Origin: CAYZMH01 sp964479445
GTDB lineage: Bacteria > Bacteroidota > Bacteroidia > Bacteroidales > GCA-2748055
Length of the DNA: 64,000 nt
Direction of reading: 5' to 3'
NCBI GenBank assembly: GCA_964479445.1
Contig: CAYZMH010000004.1
Span: 48,065 to 112,064, forward strand
Numbering within the stretch: position 1 is the stretch's first letter; each line of letters starts with the position of its first letter. The notes below the pieces were generated by a model. The model was not told the DNA's origin, did not search any database, and saw nothing but the letters and a program-made list of their open reading frames with translations. Positions 27,249 to 35,933 of the stretch are shown here, piece by piece. The position numbers and the translations under genes were made by a program.

Positions 27249-30232
27249 ATGAAAAAATTTACCACGCACGTTAAGGTGATCGCAACCAAAAGCATGACCA
27301 GGGTTATGGTAATGTTTGGTTTGCTTTTCTTTGCAACGCAGGTTGCAAACTCCCAGGACAAATCCTACCAGGAATTTCTCGAACAGCCCGAATTTTCTAT
27401 CTTAAAGGAAGTTCTTGATGGCCAGGATTCCGATAAAAAATCTGTCCGCACAAGCGGATATACTTTTTTTGCTCCCACCAATGACGCATTCAGAGCACTT
27501 GGTGAGGAAAAATTGAAATATCTCTACGCTAATCCGAAGGAATTCGCTAACATTCTGAGGTATCATTTTGTAGATTCCAAAATTTATGCAGCTGACCTCA
27601 CCGATGGCCAGATCATTCATATGAGAGAAGGTACGGATGCCTTTATCTCCTTGTTTGATAGCAAGGCATATATTAACCAGGCTGAAATCATCAAAACAGA
27701 TATTGAAACCTATTACGGTGTAATACATGTCATTGATGCCGTGCTTACCCAGCCGAAGTCGATAGTAGACATTGTGGTAAACAGTCCGCGCCACGAGAGC
27801 CTTGAGGCAGCGGTTGTTGCTGCTGAGTTGGCCGGGGCGCTTTCAGCCGAAGGAGACTTTACGCTGTTTGCACCCACCGACGATGCCTTTGCGGCGCTTG
27901 GTTCGGAGACCATTGACGCGTTGTTCGGCGATCCTACCGGAGACCTGGCCAGCATACTGAAGTATCATGCAGTGGGTGCCAGGGCCTTATCGGGTGATCT
28001 TTCGGATGGTGATATGTTCACCACCCTGGAAGGATCAGACATCGAGGTAACCATCAACGAAGAAGGTATTTTCATTAACGACGCGAAGGTTGTTTTTGCA
28101 GATTACCAGGCACCGAACGGGGTGGTCCATGTCATTGATGCCGTGCTTACCCCGCCTGTACCGAGCAATACGGTGGTTGATGTGATTGTTAACTCAGAGG
28201 TACACGAGAGTCTGGAAGCAGCCGTTATCGCCGCGGAGCTTGACGGGGCGTTGTCCGGTGAAGGTCCCTTTACGGTATTCGCACCCACCGACGATGCCTT
28301 TGCGGCGCTTGGGTCGGAGACCATTGATGCCTTGTTTGCCGATCCCACCGGGGATCTTGCCAGCATCCTCCAGTACCATGTTGTAAGCGGAGAGGTAATG
28401 GCAGGAGACCTGAGCGATGGTCAGATCGTTGAGATGCTGGAGGGGACTGATGCCTTCATATCACTCTTCAACGAGATGGCCTACATCAACCAGGCGGAGA
28501 TCACGGTAACAGATATTGAAGCCGACAACGGGGTGGTGCATGTCATTGATGCCGTGCTTACCCAGCCGAAGTCGATAGTAGACATTGTGGTAANNNNNNN
28601 NNNNNNNNNNNNNNNNNNNNNNNNNNNNNNNNNNNNNNNNNNNNNNNNNNNNNNNNNNNNNNNNNNNNNNNNNNNNNNNNNNNNNNNNNNNNNCATGTCA
28701 TTGATGCCGTGCTTACCCAGCCGAAGTCGATAGTAGACATTGTGGTAAACAGTCCGCGCCACGAGAGCCTTGAGGCAGCGGTTGTTGCTGCTGAGTTGGC
28801 CGGGGCGCTTTCAGCCGAAGGAGACTTTACGCTGTTTGCACCCACCGACGATGCCTTTGCGGCGCTTGGTTCGGAGACCATTGACGCGTTGTTCGGCGAT
28901 CCTACCGGAGACCTGGCCAGCATACTGAAGTATCATGCAGTGGGTGCCAGGGCCTTATCGGGTGATCTTTCGGATGGTGATATGTTCACCACCCTGGAAG
29001 GATCAGACATCGAGGTAACCATCAACGAAGAAGGTATTTTCATTAACGACGCGAAGGTTGTTTTTGCAGATTACCAGGCACCGAACGGGGTGGTCCATGT
29101 CATTGATGCCGTGCTTACCCCGCCTGTACCGAGCAATACGGTGGTTGATGTGATTGTTAACTCAGAGGTACACGAGAGTCTGGAAGCAGCCGTTATCGCC
29201 GCGGAGCTTGACGGGGCGTTGTCCGGTGAAGGTCCCTTTACGGTATTCGCACCCACCGACGATGCCTTTGCGGCGCTTGGGTCGGAGACCATTGATGCCT
29301 TGTTTGCCGATCCCACCGGGGATCTTGCCAGCATCCTCCAGTACCATGTTGTAAGCGGAGAGGTAATGGCAGGAGACCTGAGCGATGGTCAGATCGTTGA
29401 GATGCTGGAGGGGACTGATGCCTTCATATCACTCTTCAACGAGATGGCCTACATCAACCAGGCGGAGATCACGGTAACAGATATTGAAGCCGACAACGGG
29501 GTGGTGCATGTCATTGATGCCGTGCTCACCCAGCCCGAATCTGTACTGGATCTGATTGCTATTAACCCCAGGCTCACTCGCCTGCTGGATGCCATTTATG
29601 CTGCAGGACTGGAAGATTTCTTCTCCTCCGTGCAGTACTATACCATCTTCGCTCCGACGGATGAGGCATGGGAAGAGTTCTTAGAAATCTTAAGTGAATC
29701 GGATGAAAAATCAACGGTGAACTACAGCGAATTGCTGGAAAATCATACCCTGAATTTTGAAACCTATTTAAGCGATATGACAGACGGCAACGTGATGGAG
29801 TCCATGGCAGGATTTCCGTTACATGTAACCGTTAATGAGAACGGAGTTCATCTGAATGACGCGAAGATTATTCAGTCTGATTTAATCGCACCCAATGGCG
29901 TTATCCATATGGTGGATAAAGTAATAACGGAACAGGGCGGTTCCGATGCGCTGAGCGCAACTGATCAAATGGCGGTCTTCGGAAACACCAATATTTATCC
30001 GAATCCTGCACAGAACAGAACATCGGTATCTTTTGAGCTTTCCGAAAAGTCAGGGATTCAGATTGAGGTTATTGACCTGGCCGGAAAGAAGGTGAAATCT
30101 GTAAATTACGATGTACGCCCAGAAGGCTACCAGGTAATTGATCTTGAAATCTCCGATCTGGATGCGGGGATGTATATTATCAATCTTATGAAAGGAGATA
30201 GTGTTCTCAGTAAGAAATTACGAGTTCAGTAA
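27249..30232 (+). CDS. Secreted fasciclin (Fas1) repeat protein with T9SS C-terminal sorting domain
   Basis: An exported protein of about 942 residues once the 155-base excess around the N gap is removed. The N-terminal signal starts MKKFTTHVKV and ends near ANSQ. Six Fas1 domains of about 135 residues follow, each with the core FAPTDDAF(A/R)ALG and ending HVIDAVLT. Domains 2-3 and 4-5 are identical at DNA level (813-bp period); domains 1 and 6 are divergent. The last 80 residues form a T9SS type A sorting domain (NIYPNPAQNRTSVSFEL, then LDAGMYIINL). Fas1 domains mediate adhesion, so a surface or matrix adhesin is likely. The true number of repeat units is uncertain because the assembly broke here. 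A strong terminator follows. Confidence 0.88.
27726..28538 (+). repeat. 813-bp tandem repeat unit, copy 1 (two Fas1 domains)
   Basis: The unit is exactly 271 codons and begins CATGTCATTGATGCCGTGCT. It repeats without any base difference at 28694 and onward. The first 55 bases recur at 28539-28593, just before the gap. Confidence 0.9.
28594..28693. other. 100-N assembly gap inside the fasciclin repeats
   Basis: The 55 bases before the gap (28539-28593) equal the 55 after it (28694-28748). As with the gap in tamB, this looks like unmerged overlapping contigs. Because the overlap is also part of a tandem repeat, the real copy number of the 813-bp unit cannot be known from this assembly. Confidence 0.85.
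28694..29506 (+). repeat. 813-bp tandem repeat unit, copy 2 (two Fas1 domains)
   Basis: Identical to 27726-28538. Identity continues for 20 further bases to 29526 and ends at a T/C difference at 29527, where domain 6 diverges. Confidence 0.88.
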
Positions 30233-30250
30233 GAATCCAATACTTTAAAC

Positions 30251-30286
30251 AAAAGGCTGTATACCCATGGTGTACAGCCTTTTTTT
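30251..30286 (+). terminator. Rho-independent terminator of the fasciclin gene
   Basis: AAAAGGCTGTA and TGTACAGCCTTTT form a GC-containing stem around a short loop, followed by a run of T. It starts 18 bases after the stop codon. Confidence 0.85.
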
Positions 30287-30699
30287 AATTTACCGGGATT
30301 TCCATGCTGGTGAGCCTTGCTACGGGTGATGACAGCTTTGCGATCTCCCTTGTATTGAATGAAATGGCTTTGGGAGAACACGGTATTGAATGTGGCGATC
30401 GGTTATCCATTCTAAAGCGTCACTGTCGCTAAAACCATGACGGGCGAAGGTTGAAAAAAGAAACCAAGGGTTGTATGGGATCTACACAAGTCAGCAAGTT
30501 CTGAAATCCGGCCTTACCAGTGCTGGTTTGGAAAGAACTATTTGATTCATTTTACAATAAACATCCCTTTTTTACTGCTGATTTTCATGGGAGATGGAAC
30601 GGGATTTTCATGCCGTTTTATAAATCTGAATTAATTGGGGGAGGATAATTGAATAAAATACTCTATCTTTAAGTATATTATAATTTTAAACTTGTAACA
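30287..30699. other. Intergenic region before the cold-shock gene
   Basis: About 410 bases with no supported gene. A 42-codon ORF (30304-30432) matches nothing I recognise and may be a relic. The last 60 bases are AT-rich with a TATCTTTA box near 30664, a likely -7 element for the cold-shock gene. Confidence 0.45.
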
Positions 30700-30897
30700 A
30701 TGGAACACGGAACAGTAAAGTTCTTCAATAATGCTAAGGGATTTGGATTCATAACTCCTGATGACAATAGTAAAGATGTCTTTGTCCATAAGAACGATTT
30801 AATCGACAGGATTAAAGATGGGGATAAAGTTGTCTATGATGTTGAGGAAGGTGAAAAAGGTTTAAACGCAGTAAAGGTGCAGCTAGATACGATTTAA
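30700..30897 (+). CDS. Cold-shock domain protein (CspA family)
   Basis: A 65-residue single-domain OB-fold protein that binds single-stranded nucleic acid. It opens MEHGTVKFFNNAKGFGFIT, containing RNP1 (KGFGFIT), and then DVFVHKNDL, containing RNP2. Length and motif spacing are those of the CspA family. In this phylum such proteins act as RNA chaperones at low temperature or in stationary phase. The gene is monocistronic and preceded by an AT-rich leader with a -7 like TATCTTTA. It marks the last clearly core gene before the island. Confidence 0.95.
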   Translation: MEHGTVKFFNNAKGFGFITPDDNSKDVFVHKNDLIDRIKDGDKVVYDVEEGEKGLNAVKVQLDTI

Positions 30898-31014
30898 ACT
30901 TATCATAATCTCAGTTACGCATTGCCGATTTCCCCCTCCCTTTTTCCCGGATGGCCAGATACATAGTTTCAGATCCTATATGGGGTAAATGTGGGGAACG
31001 TATTTTCTTATACT

Positions 31015-31040
31015 AAAAAAGGGACACATCTCTGTATCCC
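31015..31040 (-). terminator. Terminator belonging to the left tRNA relic
   Basis: Minus-strand GGGATACA pairs with TGTGTCCC around GAGA and is followed by TTTTTT. It lies just past the 3' end of the tRNA relic, the same arrangement as at the intact tRNA at 39845-39918. Confidence 0.7.
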
Positions 31041-31043
31041 TTG

Positions 31044-31099
31044 TAGAACCTGGCTGGGCGTCCCGATGCATATCGGGACGCCCCCCTGATTATGAGTCA
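31044..31099 (-). pseudogene. Degraded 3' half of a CAT-anticodon tRNA gene (left att relic)
   Basis: The 18-base stretch 31082-31099 is identical to 39872-39889, the anticodon arm of the intact tRNA, and the acceptor side (about 31044-31059) is recognisably similar. The T arm is missing and replaced by a 28-base perfect palindrome. The 5' half is absent. Confidence 0.68.
31056..31083. repeat. Perfect palindrome with 12-bp arms inside the tRNA relic
   Basis: The arms GGGCGTCCCGAT and ATCGGGACGCCC surround the tetraloop GCAT. The sequence is not part of a tRNA and looks like an inserted or converted palindromic repeat. Confidence 0.8.
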
Positions 31100-31355
31100 C
31101 CTTTATTCTACATGTTATTCCGGTCCAATTAACTTTGAATATTTGATGTATACCCCACATATACACGGAATTATATTTTTGCACCAGTATAATTAACTGT
31201 TCATTTTATGTAAAATATTCCACTGTTTTACATGCATTTGTGGAAATACTGGCGAAAAAACTGGCACGTTTCAGATTAACTCAATGAGTGTTGGCTGGCA
31301 TGAACTATATTATAATAGAACGTGAGTGAGGGTTATTGTTTTCGTGTTATCAAAT

Positions 31356-31739
31356 TTAACTGTTAAGCGATTCCCATTTTTTCTTATTAAAATACCAGAA
31401 TATTAATGAAATGATTAGTACAAAACCACAAAGTACTGGTACTTTGAATGACTTAATAATTCCACTCATAACAATGTGGGGTGAAACGTCGGTTTTCTGA
31501 ATCATTGATTCAAGTGCCTCAATCATTCCGGCAATCTGGTTTAGAATTCCTAAAACCATAACGATTACACCTAATACAAGCATGGCATCGATGTTTGTTT
31601 TCTTAATGGTTTTCTTTTTAAATCGATAAAGTTGAACACTCAAATATGGACCATAAATGAATAAACATAAAAGTGATAATCCGATTAATAGAAAGGTGAA
31701 TCCTTCAAAAGTTGAAAATAAATATTCAAACATTGACAT
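31356..31739 (-). CDS. Small membrane protein resembling the MotA/TolQ/ExbB proton-channel family
   Basis: A 127-residue protein with three or four hydrophobic helices. The stretch MVLGILNQIAGMIEALESM, followed about 12 residues later by SGIIKSFKVPVLCGFVLII, has the spacing of the ExbB/TolQ pore region. There a helix with small residues is followed by a second helix beginning near an alanine/glycine-rich turn. No ExbD/TolR partner is adjacent. It lies divergent to a LytS-type kinase gene, 225 bases away. The family link is moderately sure; a role as a sensor or ion-channel accessory to the two-component pair is speculation. Confidence 0.55.
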   Translation of the reverse strand: MSMFEYLFSTFEGFTFLLIGLSLLCLFIYGPYLSVQLYRFKKKTIKKTNIDAMLVLGVIVMVLGILNQIAGMIEALESMIQKTDVSPHIVMSGIIKSFKVPVLCGFVLIISLIFWYFNKKKWESLNS

Positions 31740-31964
31740 AATTGATAATTTTTAGTTAGACATAAAATTTTGATTCAAACTTACATCGAATATGAAATCA
31801 ACTTTTTTAATTTATCTGGTTATCCATTTCTTACTAACAATTAACCTATCAATCCAGATAACCGGAAACTGTAATACTATATTCGCAATTTATAGAGATA
31901 ACGATGTACTTTAGCTAAAAATGCTTGAATAAATTGTGATAATGCGGATATTTGACATAAAAAA

Positions 31965-33011
31965 ATGAATATACCTCTCCATAAAACAGCAAGAATAGCT
32001 TTGCATGTTTTCTTCTGGTTTTGTGCATGGTTCTTTTTCTTCTTTTATTATAAAAGATATAGCGAGGTAAATAGCTATACACTACTTGCATCATTCATTA
32101 ATTTAGTTGTTGCAATTGCCACGGTTTATACTTTTAATTATTATCTGATACCAAAGATTCTTTTAAAAAACAAATGGAAAAAATTCATTGCCTTTGCTTT
32201 TGTGGCAATAGTCTTGTTTTTCTACATTGAGCTGCTGCTAACTTTGATACTAGTGGTGAAACTGCTATATGACGGGTACAGCTTGTTCCCAGAAATGGTA
32301 GATGTAGCGATGCTGTTTTTTAATATGTTCTTTATTGTATTTATTGCGATCGCCATTAAGTTCTACAAACGATGGAGTGAAAAGGATTTCCGTGAACAAA
32401 AAGTAAAGAAAGAAATAGTTGAAGCAGAACTGCAAATGCTTAAAACCCAAATCAACCCACATTTCCTCTTTAATACATTGAACAGCATCTATGTATTGGC
32501 AATGAAGAATTCTGACCAAACTGCAACTATGGTTATGAGGCTTTCAAATATGTTGGATTACATTTTATATAAAATTGATGCCCACAGAATCCCTGTCTCA
32601 ACGGAAATTAAAATAATAGAAAACTACATTGAACTTGAAAAAATCAGATTTTCAAATAGGGTAAATCTTAGTTTTAACCCTGGTTATAAATCAAAAGACA
32701 TTCAAATTCCACCTATGTTAATTATTCCTTTCATTGAGAACGCCTTTAAACATGGTGTTGCAAAATCGTTGGAAAAATCATGGATTAATATTTCCATCCA
32801 AGAAACTGGTCAAATGATGAATATCGCGGTTTCAAATAGTAAAGGACAGAACCCGACAAAGAGTGAAATAGGTGGAATTGGACTGGCAAATGTTAAGAAA
32901 CGCCTGGAAATACTTTTTCACGATAATTACATTTTAGATATTTCAGAGAAGATCAACACTTATGAAGTTTTTTTGTCTATTCCAATAAATCAACAAACTG
33001 AAAATGATTAA
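31965..33011 (+). CDS. LytS/YehU-type membrane sensor histidine kinase
   Basis: A 348-residue kinase. Residues 1-130 carry four hydrophobic helices without an obvious extracellular sensor domain. The His_kinase domain follows with INPHFLFNTLNSIY (phospho-acceptor His near 168). The ATPase part has the N box IPFIENAFKHG and the G box GIGLANVKKRL. This class signals to LytTR response regulators, and the next gene, overlapping by 8 bases, is one. The base composition is AT-richer than the core genes, in line with the island context. The signal is unknown. Confidence 0.93.
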   Translation: MNIPLHKTARIALHVFFWFCAWFFFFFYYKRYSEVNSYTLLASFINLVVAIATVYTFNYYLIPKILLKNKWKKFIAFAFVAIVLFFYIELLLTLILVVKLLYDGYSLFPEMVDVAMLFFNMFFIVFIAIAIKFYKRWSEKDFREQKVKKEIVEAELQMLKTQINPHFLFNTLNSIYVLAMKNSDQTATMVMRLSNMLDYILYKIDAHRIPVSTEIKIIENYIELEKIRFSNRVNLSFNPGYKSKDIQIPPMLIIPFIENAFKHGVAKSLEKSWINISIQETGQMMNIAVSNSKGQNPTKSEIGGIGLANVKKRLEILFHDNYILDISEKINTYEVFLSIPINQQTEND

Positions 33012-33705
33012 ATGTCTTGTTGTAGATGATGAGCCTTTGGCACGTGAAGCTATTAGGGTATATATCGAAAAAATGCATGAGCTTGAAATTGTGGATGAAT
33101 GTGAAAATGCCCTTCAAGCCATTGCCAGTTTACGCAAGAATCAAGTAGATTTAATCTTTCTCGATATTGAAATGCCTGAGATTGATGGGATCTCATTTTC
33201 AAAGATATTAAAAAATATTCCTGGTATAATTTTTACTACTGCCTACCGGAATTATGCTGTGGATGCTTTTGATTTGGACGTAATAGACTATTTATTAAAA
33301 CCCATTTCGTTTGACCGATTTGTTACAGCCATTAATAAGTATTACGAACGGACCAATAAATCCCTTAGCGTTAAGACAAAAGTGGAAAAAGAAACCGCAA
33401 ATTACCTGAATGTCAAAGCCAATCGTAAAACTTACAAAGTAGATGTTTTAAAAATCCAATACATCGAAAGCCTGAAAGATTACGTTAAAATTGTTTGTTC
33501 AGACGAATCAATAGTTACTCATGATTCTTTATCAAATTTGGAAGCTCATTTAAATGAATTTGGTTTTATAAGAATTCACAACTCCTATTTGGTAGCCACT
33601 GATAAAATCAAATCTTTCGATGCAGAATCCGTTTTCCTTGAAAACAAAGAACTACCAATTTCACGCACCTATAAAAAAACCGTGTTGGCAGTTCTGGAAA
33701 AGTGA
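33004..33705 (+). CDS. LytTR-family response regulator
   Basis: A 233-residue regulator paired with the preceding kinase (8-base overlap, coupled translation). The receiver domain (1-120) is complete: acidic pocket VVDDEPLAREA, phospho-acceptor in LIFLDIEMPEIDG, conserved Thr in IIFTTAYR, and lysine in DYLLKPIS. The LytTR DNA-binding domain occupies about 138-232 (YIESLKDYVKIV, FIRIHNSYLV, LPISRTYKKTV). Such pairs often control a neighbouring membrane protein or transporter gene; here the only nearby candidate is the divergent ExbB-like gene. Confidence 0.94.
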   Translation: MIKCLVVDDEPLAREAIRVYIEKMHELEIVDECENALQAIASLRKNQVDLIFLDIEMPEIDGISFSKILKNIPGIIFTTAYRNYAVDAFDLDVIDYLLKPISFDRFVTAINKYYERTNKSLSVKTKVEKETANYLNVKANRKTYKVDVLKIQYIESLKDYVKIVCSDESIVTHDSLSNLEAHLNEFGFIRIHNSYLVATDKIKSFDAESVFLENKELPISRTYKKTVLAVLEK

Positions 33706-34035
33706 TAAGAAACAACAATTATTTACATAGCAAGATTGATTCAGTTTTACCTTAAACGCCGGCAAACTTACTTCTATGATCTGTTTATTCGGTGTTGCAT
33801 AACAATGAAGAGGAATCCTTGCTGCATCTCTTTTCATTAATAGGAATAGAAACATGGTAAGTTGAATTCATACCAATCTTTCAAATCAAATCCTGGCGTC
33901 AAAGAAAAAAACAACTAATAAGACAAGTGTGAGTTTGAGAGTGACCGCGTGTCGATTTAGCTTTAGCGGTGGCGCAGAGTGAACCAGCCTGTGTAAAAAC
34001 TTCAGGTGGTAAAAGAAAAACCAGAAATTGTTTTG

Positions 34036-34111
34036 AATTAATAAAGATGCCTTTTGGAGAAAGATCTGCCTGAACCTTGTTTCAGGTATCTCTCAAAATC
34101 ATATGCCTTTT
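34036..34111. repeat. Direct repeat block A, left copy
   Basis: It matches 35536-35611 at an offset of exactly 1500 bases, with strongest identity over AACCTTGTTTCAGG and the bases that follow. CCTGAA and TTCAGG form a small hairpin within it. Confidence 0.75.
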
Positions 34112-34187
34112 ACTTGTCTTGGAACACGATATAGTTTATCAATTTTACAGGAAAAGCTTATCGCGATGACTGAACCTGGCCTGCATT

Positions 34188-34241
34188 ATGCCTTTGTAAT
34201 CTATTCATAAGTTTATTTGTGCATCCTGTATAAAGAGTATT
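34188..34241. repeat. Direct repeat block B, left copy
   Basis: It matches 35603-35656 with a few mismatches, including the shared word CATCCTGTATAAAGAG. In the right copy blocks A and B are contiguous; here extra DNA separates them. Confidence 0.72.
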
Positions 34242-34337
34242 AACCAACTAATTACATGAATTGTATTAAATACATGTGTTCTGGCACATGAATTCATGTA
34301 TTTTTTATGTATATTAGCATAGTTGTGTTAAAATATC

Positions 34338-35465
34338 ATGATAAACCGCAAGCTTTTCCCCTATATAACGAACATTTTAAAGCCCGGATTTGCTGTCGGA
34401 CTTTTCGGTGCCAGGAGAACCGGAAAGACTGTCCTGATGAACCAGGTTGCAGAAACAGCACCAGGTAAGTCTCTTGTTATTTCCGGTGAAGACTTTGAAG
34501 TTCAGGAAATATTCTCAAGCCAAAAACTAAGTCTGTTGAAATCGGCTACCTCTACTTATACGCACCTGTTCATTGATGAAGCACAGAAAATCCCAAACAT
34601 AGGAATCAATCTTAAGCTGATTATTGACAACATCCCCGGCATCAGCATCTTTTTTACAGGGTCCTCTTCATTCGAACTCTACAACCAGATTGGGGAACCG
34701 TTAACAGGCAGAAGCATATTTCTGAATTTATTTGGGTTCTCACAGGAAGAACTGAATGAAGATTTTCTCGAAGCAAGAAAATTACTGGATAATAAGCTTA
34801 TTTACGGTTTGTATCCCCAGGTATATATGGAGCCGGGGAATGACCAAAAGGAGGAAATCCTGAATGGAATCAAAAACGGCTATCTGCTTAAAGACATTTT
34901 AGAATTTGATCTTCAGAAAGATTCTGTTTTTGTATTGAATCTTTTGCGACTCATTGCTTTTCAGATAGGGCAGGATATTTCATACTCTGAAATGGCCGGC
35001 AGACTTCAGGTCAATGTCAGAACTGTTCAGCGTTACCTGAGTATACTGGAAAATATGTTCATTATTTTCTCCCTTCCAGGCCTTAGCAGGAACATGAGAA
35101 GTGAATACACAAAAACACCCCGCTACTACTTTTGGGATAACGGTATTCGAAATACGCTGATTGCCAATCTTAATCCTGTTAATATCAGAAATGATGTTGG
35201 TCAGCTCTGGGAAAATTACTGTATTTCTGAACGGCAAAAGTACCTTTCCTACAACAGGATTTCGGCAAATAAATTCTTCTGGAGAACCTATACTCAAAAA
35301 GAAATCGATTATATTGAAGAGAGAGAGGGAATGCTCTATGCTTACGAAATGAAATATTCAAACAAATCTTCGAAAAACCCGGCTTTATTCCATAAAAACT
35401 ATCCGGATTCTCAATTCAATGAAGTAAATCGAGATAGTTTCTTTGATTTTTTATCTTCGAAATAA
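34338..35465 (+). CDS. AAA+ family ATPase with C-terminal DUF4143-type domain
   Basis: A 375-residue ATP-binding protein. Walker A is GARRTGKT near 23-30, Walker B is HLFIDEAQKI near 75-84, and FFTGSSSFEL follows as the sensor region. A winged-helix-like segment (ISYSEMAGRLQVNVRTVQRYL) lies in the middle. The C-terminal nuclease-like DUF4143 region shows KFFWRTYTQKEIDYIEE and YAYEMKYSNK, with acidic and lysine residues spaced as in restriction-like folds. The biochemical role of this large family is unsettled. The gene is flanked by direct repeats about 1.5 kb apart, which suggests it moved or was duplicated as a cassette. Confidence 0.88.
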   Translation: MINRKLFPYITNILKPGFAVGLFGARRTGKTVLMNQVAETAPGKSLVISGEDFEVQEIFSSQKLSLLKSATSTYTHLFIDEAQKIPNIGINLKLIIDNIPGISIFFTGSSSFELYNQIGEPLTGRSIFLNLFGFSQEELNEDFLEARKLLDNKLIYGLYPQVYMEPGNDQKEEILNGIKNGYLLKDILEFDLQKDSVFVLNLLRLIAFQIGQDISYSEMAGRLQVNVRTVQRYLSILENMFIIFSLPGLSRNMRSEYTKTPRYYFWDNGIRNTLIANLNPVNIRNDVGQLWENYCISERQKYLSYNRISANKFFWRTYTQKEIDYIEEREGMLYAYEMKYSNKSSKNPALFHKNYPDSQFNEVNRDSFFDFLSSK

Positions 35466-35535
35466 ATCTGGTAAAACCGGACATTACTCAAGATCCAGGT
35501 AATCAGTCACTCAATCTCTTTTATAAGAAGGAGGT

Positions 35536-35656
35536 TATTAATAGAAATGTCGTTTTGAGAAAGCTCTGCCGGAACCTTGTTTCAGGTATCTCTCAAAATC
35601 ATATGCCTTTTTAATCTATTCATCAGATTATTTGTACATCCTGTATAAAGAGAATT
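35536..35656. repeat. Direct repeat blocks A and B, right copies
   Basis: Contiguous counterpart of 34036-34111 plus 34188-34241, lying 70 bases after the ATPase stop codon. Together the two sets bracket the ATPase gene in direct orientation. Confidence 0.75.
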
Positions 35657-35770
35657 ATCGCTGCAACGAAGTATATAGACATACCAGAATTTAATGTTTT
35701 GTGGGGCATTGTCCATCGAGACCTGTCATAGTAATGGTCAATGTGATGAGAAAGGGAATTATCGTAAAAG

Positions 35771-35806
35771 AAAAAAACCCACCGTCGCCTTACGGATTTG
35801 GCGGGT
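35771..35806 (-). terminator. Terminator-like hairpin belonging to the middle tRNA relic
   Basis: On the minus strand CCCGCC and GGCG...GGTGGG form an imperfect stem followed by TTTTTTT. The position, five bases beyond the tRNA relic, copies the layout of the intact tRNA. Confidence 0.55.
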
Positions 35807-35810
35807 GATA

Positions 35811-35847
35811 GTGGACCCAGCTGGGCTCGAACCAGCGCCCCCCTGAT
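35811..35847 (-). pseudogene. 3' half of a CAT-anticodon tRNA gene (middle att relic)
   Basis: Over 37 bases it differs from the intact tRNA at 39845-39918 at only two positions. It covers the acceptor 3' strand, the whole T arm and part of the anticodon stem. Similarity stops inside the anticodon loop, where ATGAGTCA is replaced by unrelated DNA. No D arm or 5' acceptor strand is present, so it cannot make a tRNA. Confidence 0.82.
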
Positions 35848-35861
35848 TCTGAATAAGAATC

Positions 35862-35892
35862 TTTGTATTATTTCCATTAATATATATATTTG
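35862..35892 (+). promoter_or_regulatory. Consensus promoter of the abiE operon
   Basis: TTTG at 35862-35865 and TATATTTG at 35885-35892 are separated by exactly 19 bases, a perfect Bacteroidota -33/-7 pair. Just upstream GATTCT and AGAATC (35845-35862) form a small inverted repeat overlapping the -33 box, a possible AbiEi operator. The predicted start of transcription is near 35899. Confidence 0.75.
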
Positions 35893-35933
35893 TATATAAA
35901 TAGAAATATATGTGGGTTGAGTTTCAAGCAAAA

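Larger units (their letters stand above)
30898..31355. other. Left boundary of the genomic island: tRNA relic, terminator and AT-rich DNA
   Basis: The region holds a minus-strand terminator (31015-31040) and a tRNA 3'-half relic with an inserted palindrome (31044-31099). From 31100 the DNA is AT-rich without a supported ORF. It marks where composition changes towards the island. Confidence 0.6.
33706..34337. other. 632-base non-coding stretch with direct-repeat blocks
   Basis: No ORF is supported. It carries the left copies of two repeat blocks (34036-34111 and 34188-34241) that recur to the right of the ATPase gene. The blocks are separated by about 76 unrelated bases. The last 60 bases are AT-rich and probably hold the ATPase promoter. 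Confidence 0.55.
35466..35933. other. Stretch with repeat blocks, terminator, tRNA relic and the abiE promoter
   Basis: From left to right it holds the right copies of direct repeat blocks A and B, a minus-strand hairpin with a T7 tail near 35771-35806, a tRNA 3'-half relic at 35811-35847, and a strong plus-strand promoter at 35862-35892. No gene is supported between the ATPase and abiEi. Confidence 0.65.

Noticed and set aside
27726..29526. CRISPR-like array
   Set aside because: The only long exact repeats in the window are the coding Fas1 units. No short repeats with regular spacers, and no cas genes, were seen anywhere.
30304..30432. 42-codon ORF before the cold-shock gene
   Set aside because: No recognisable homology, no promoter and an isolated position; it is more likely chance or an old relic.
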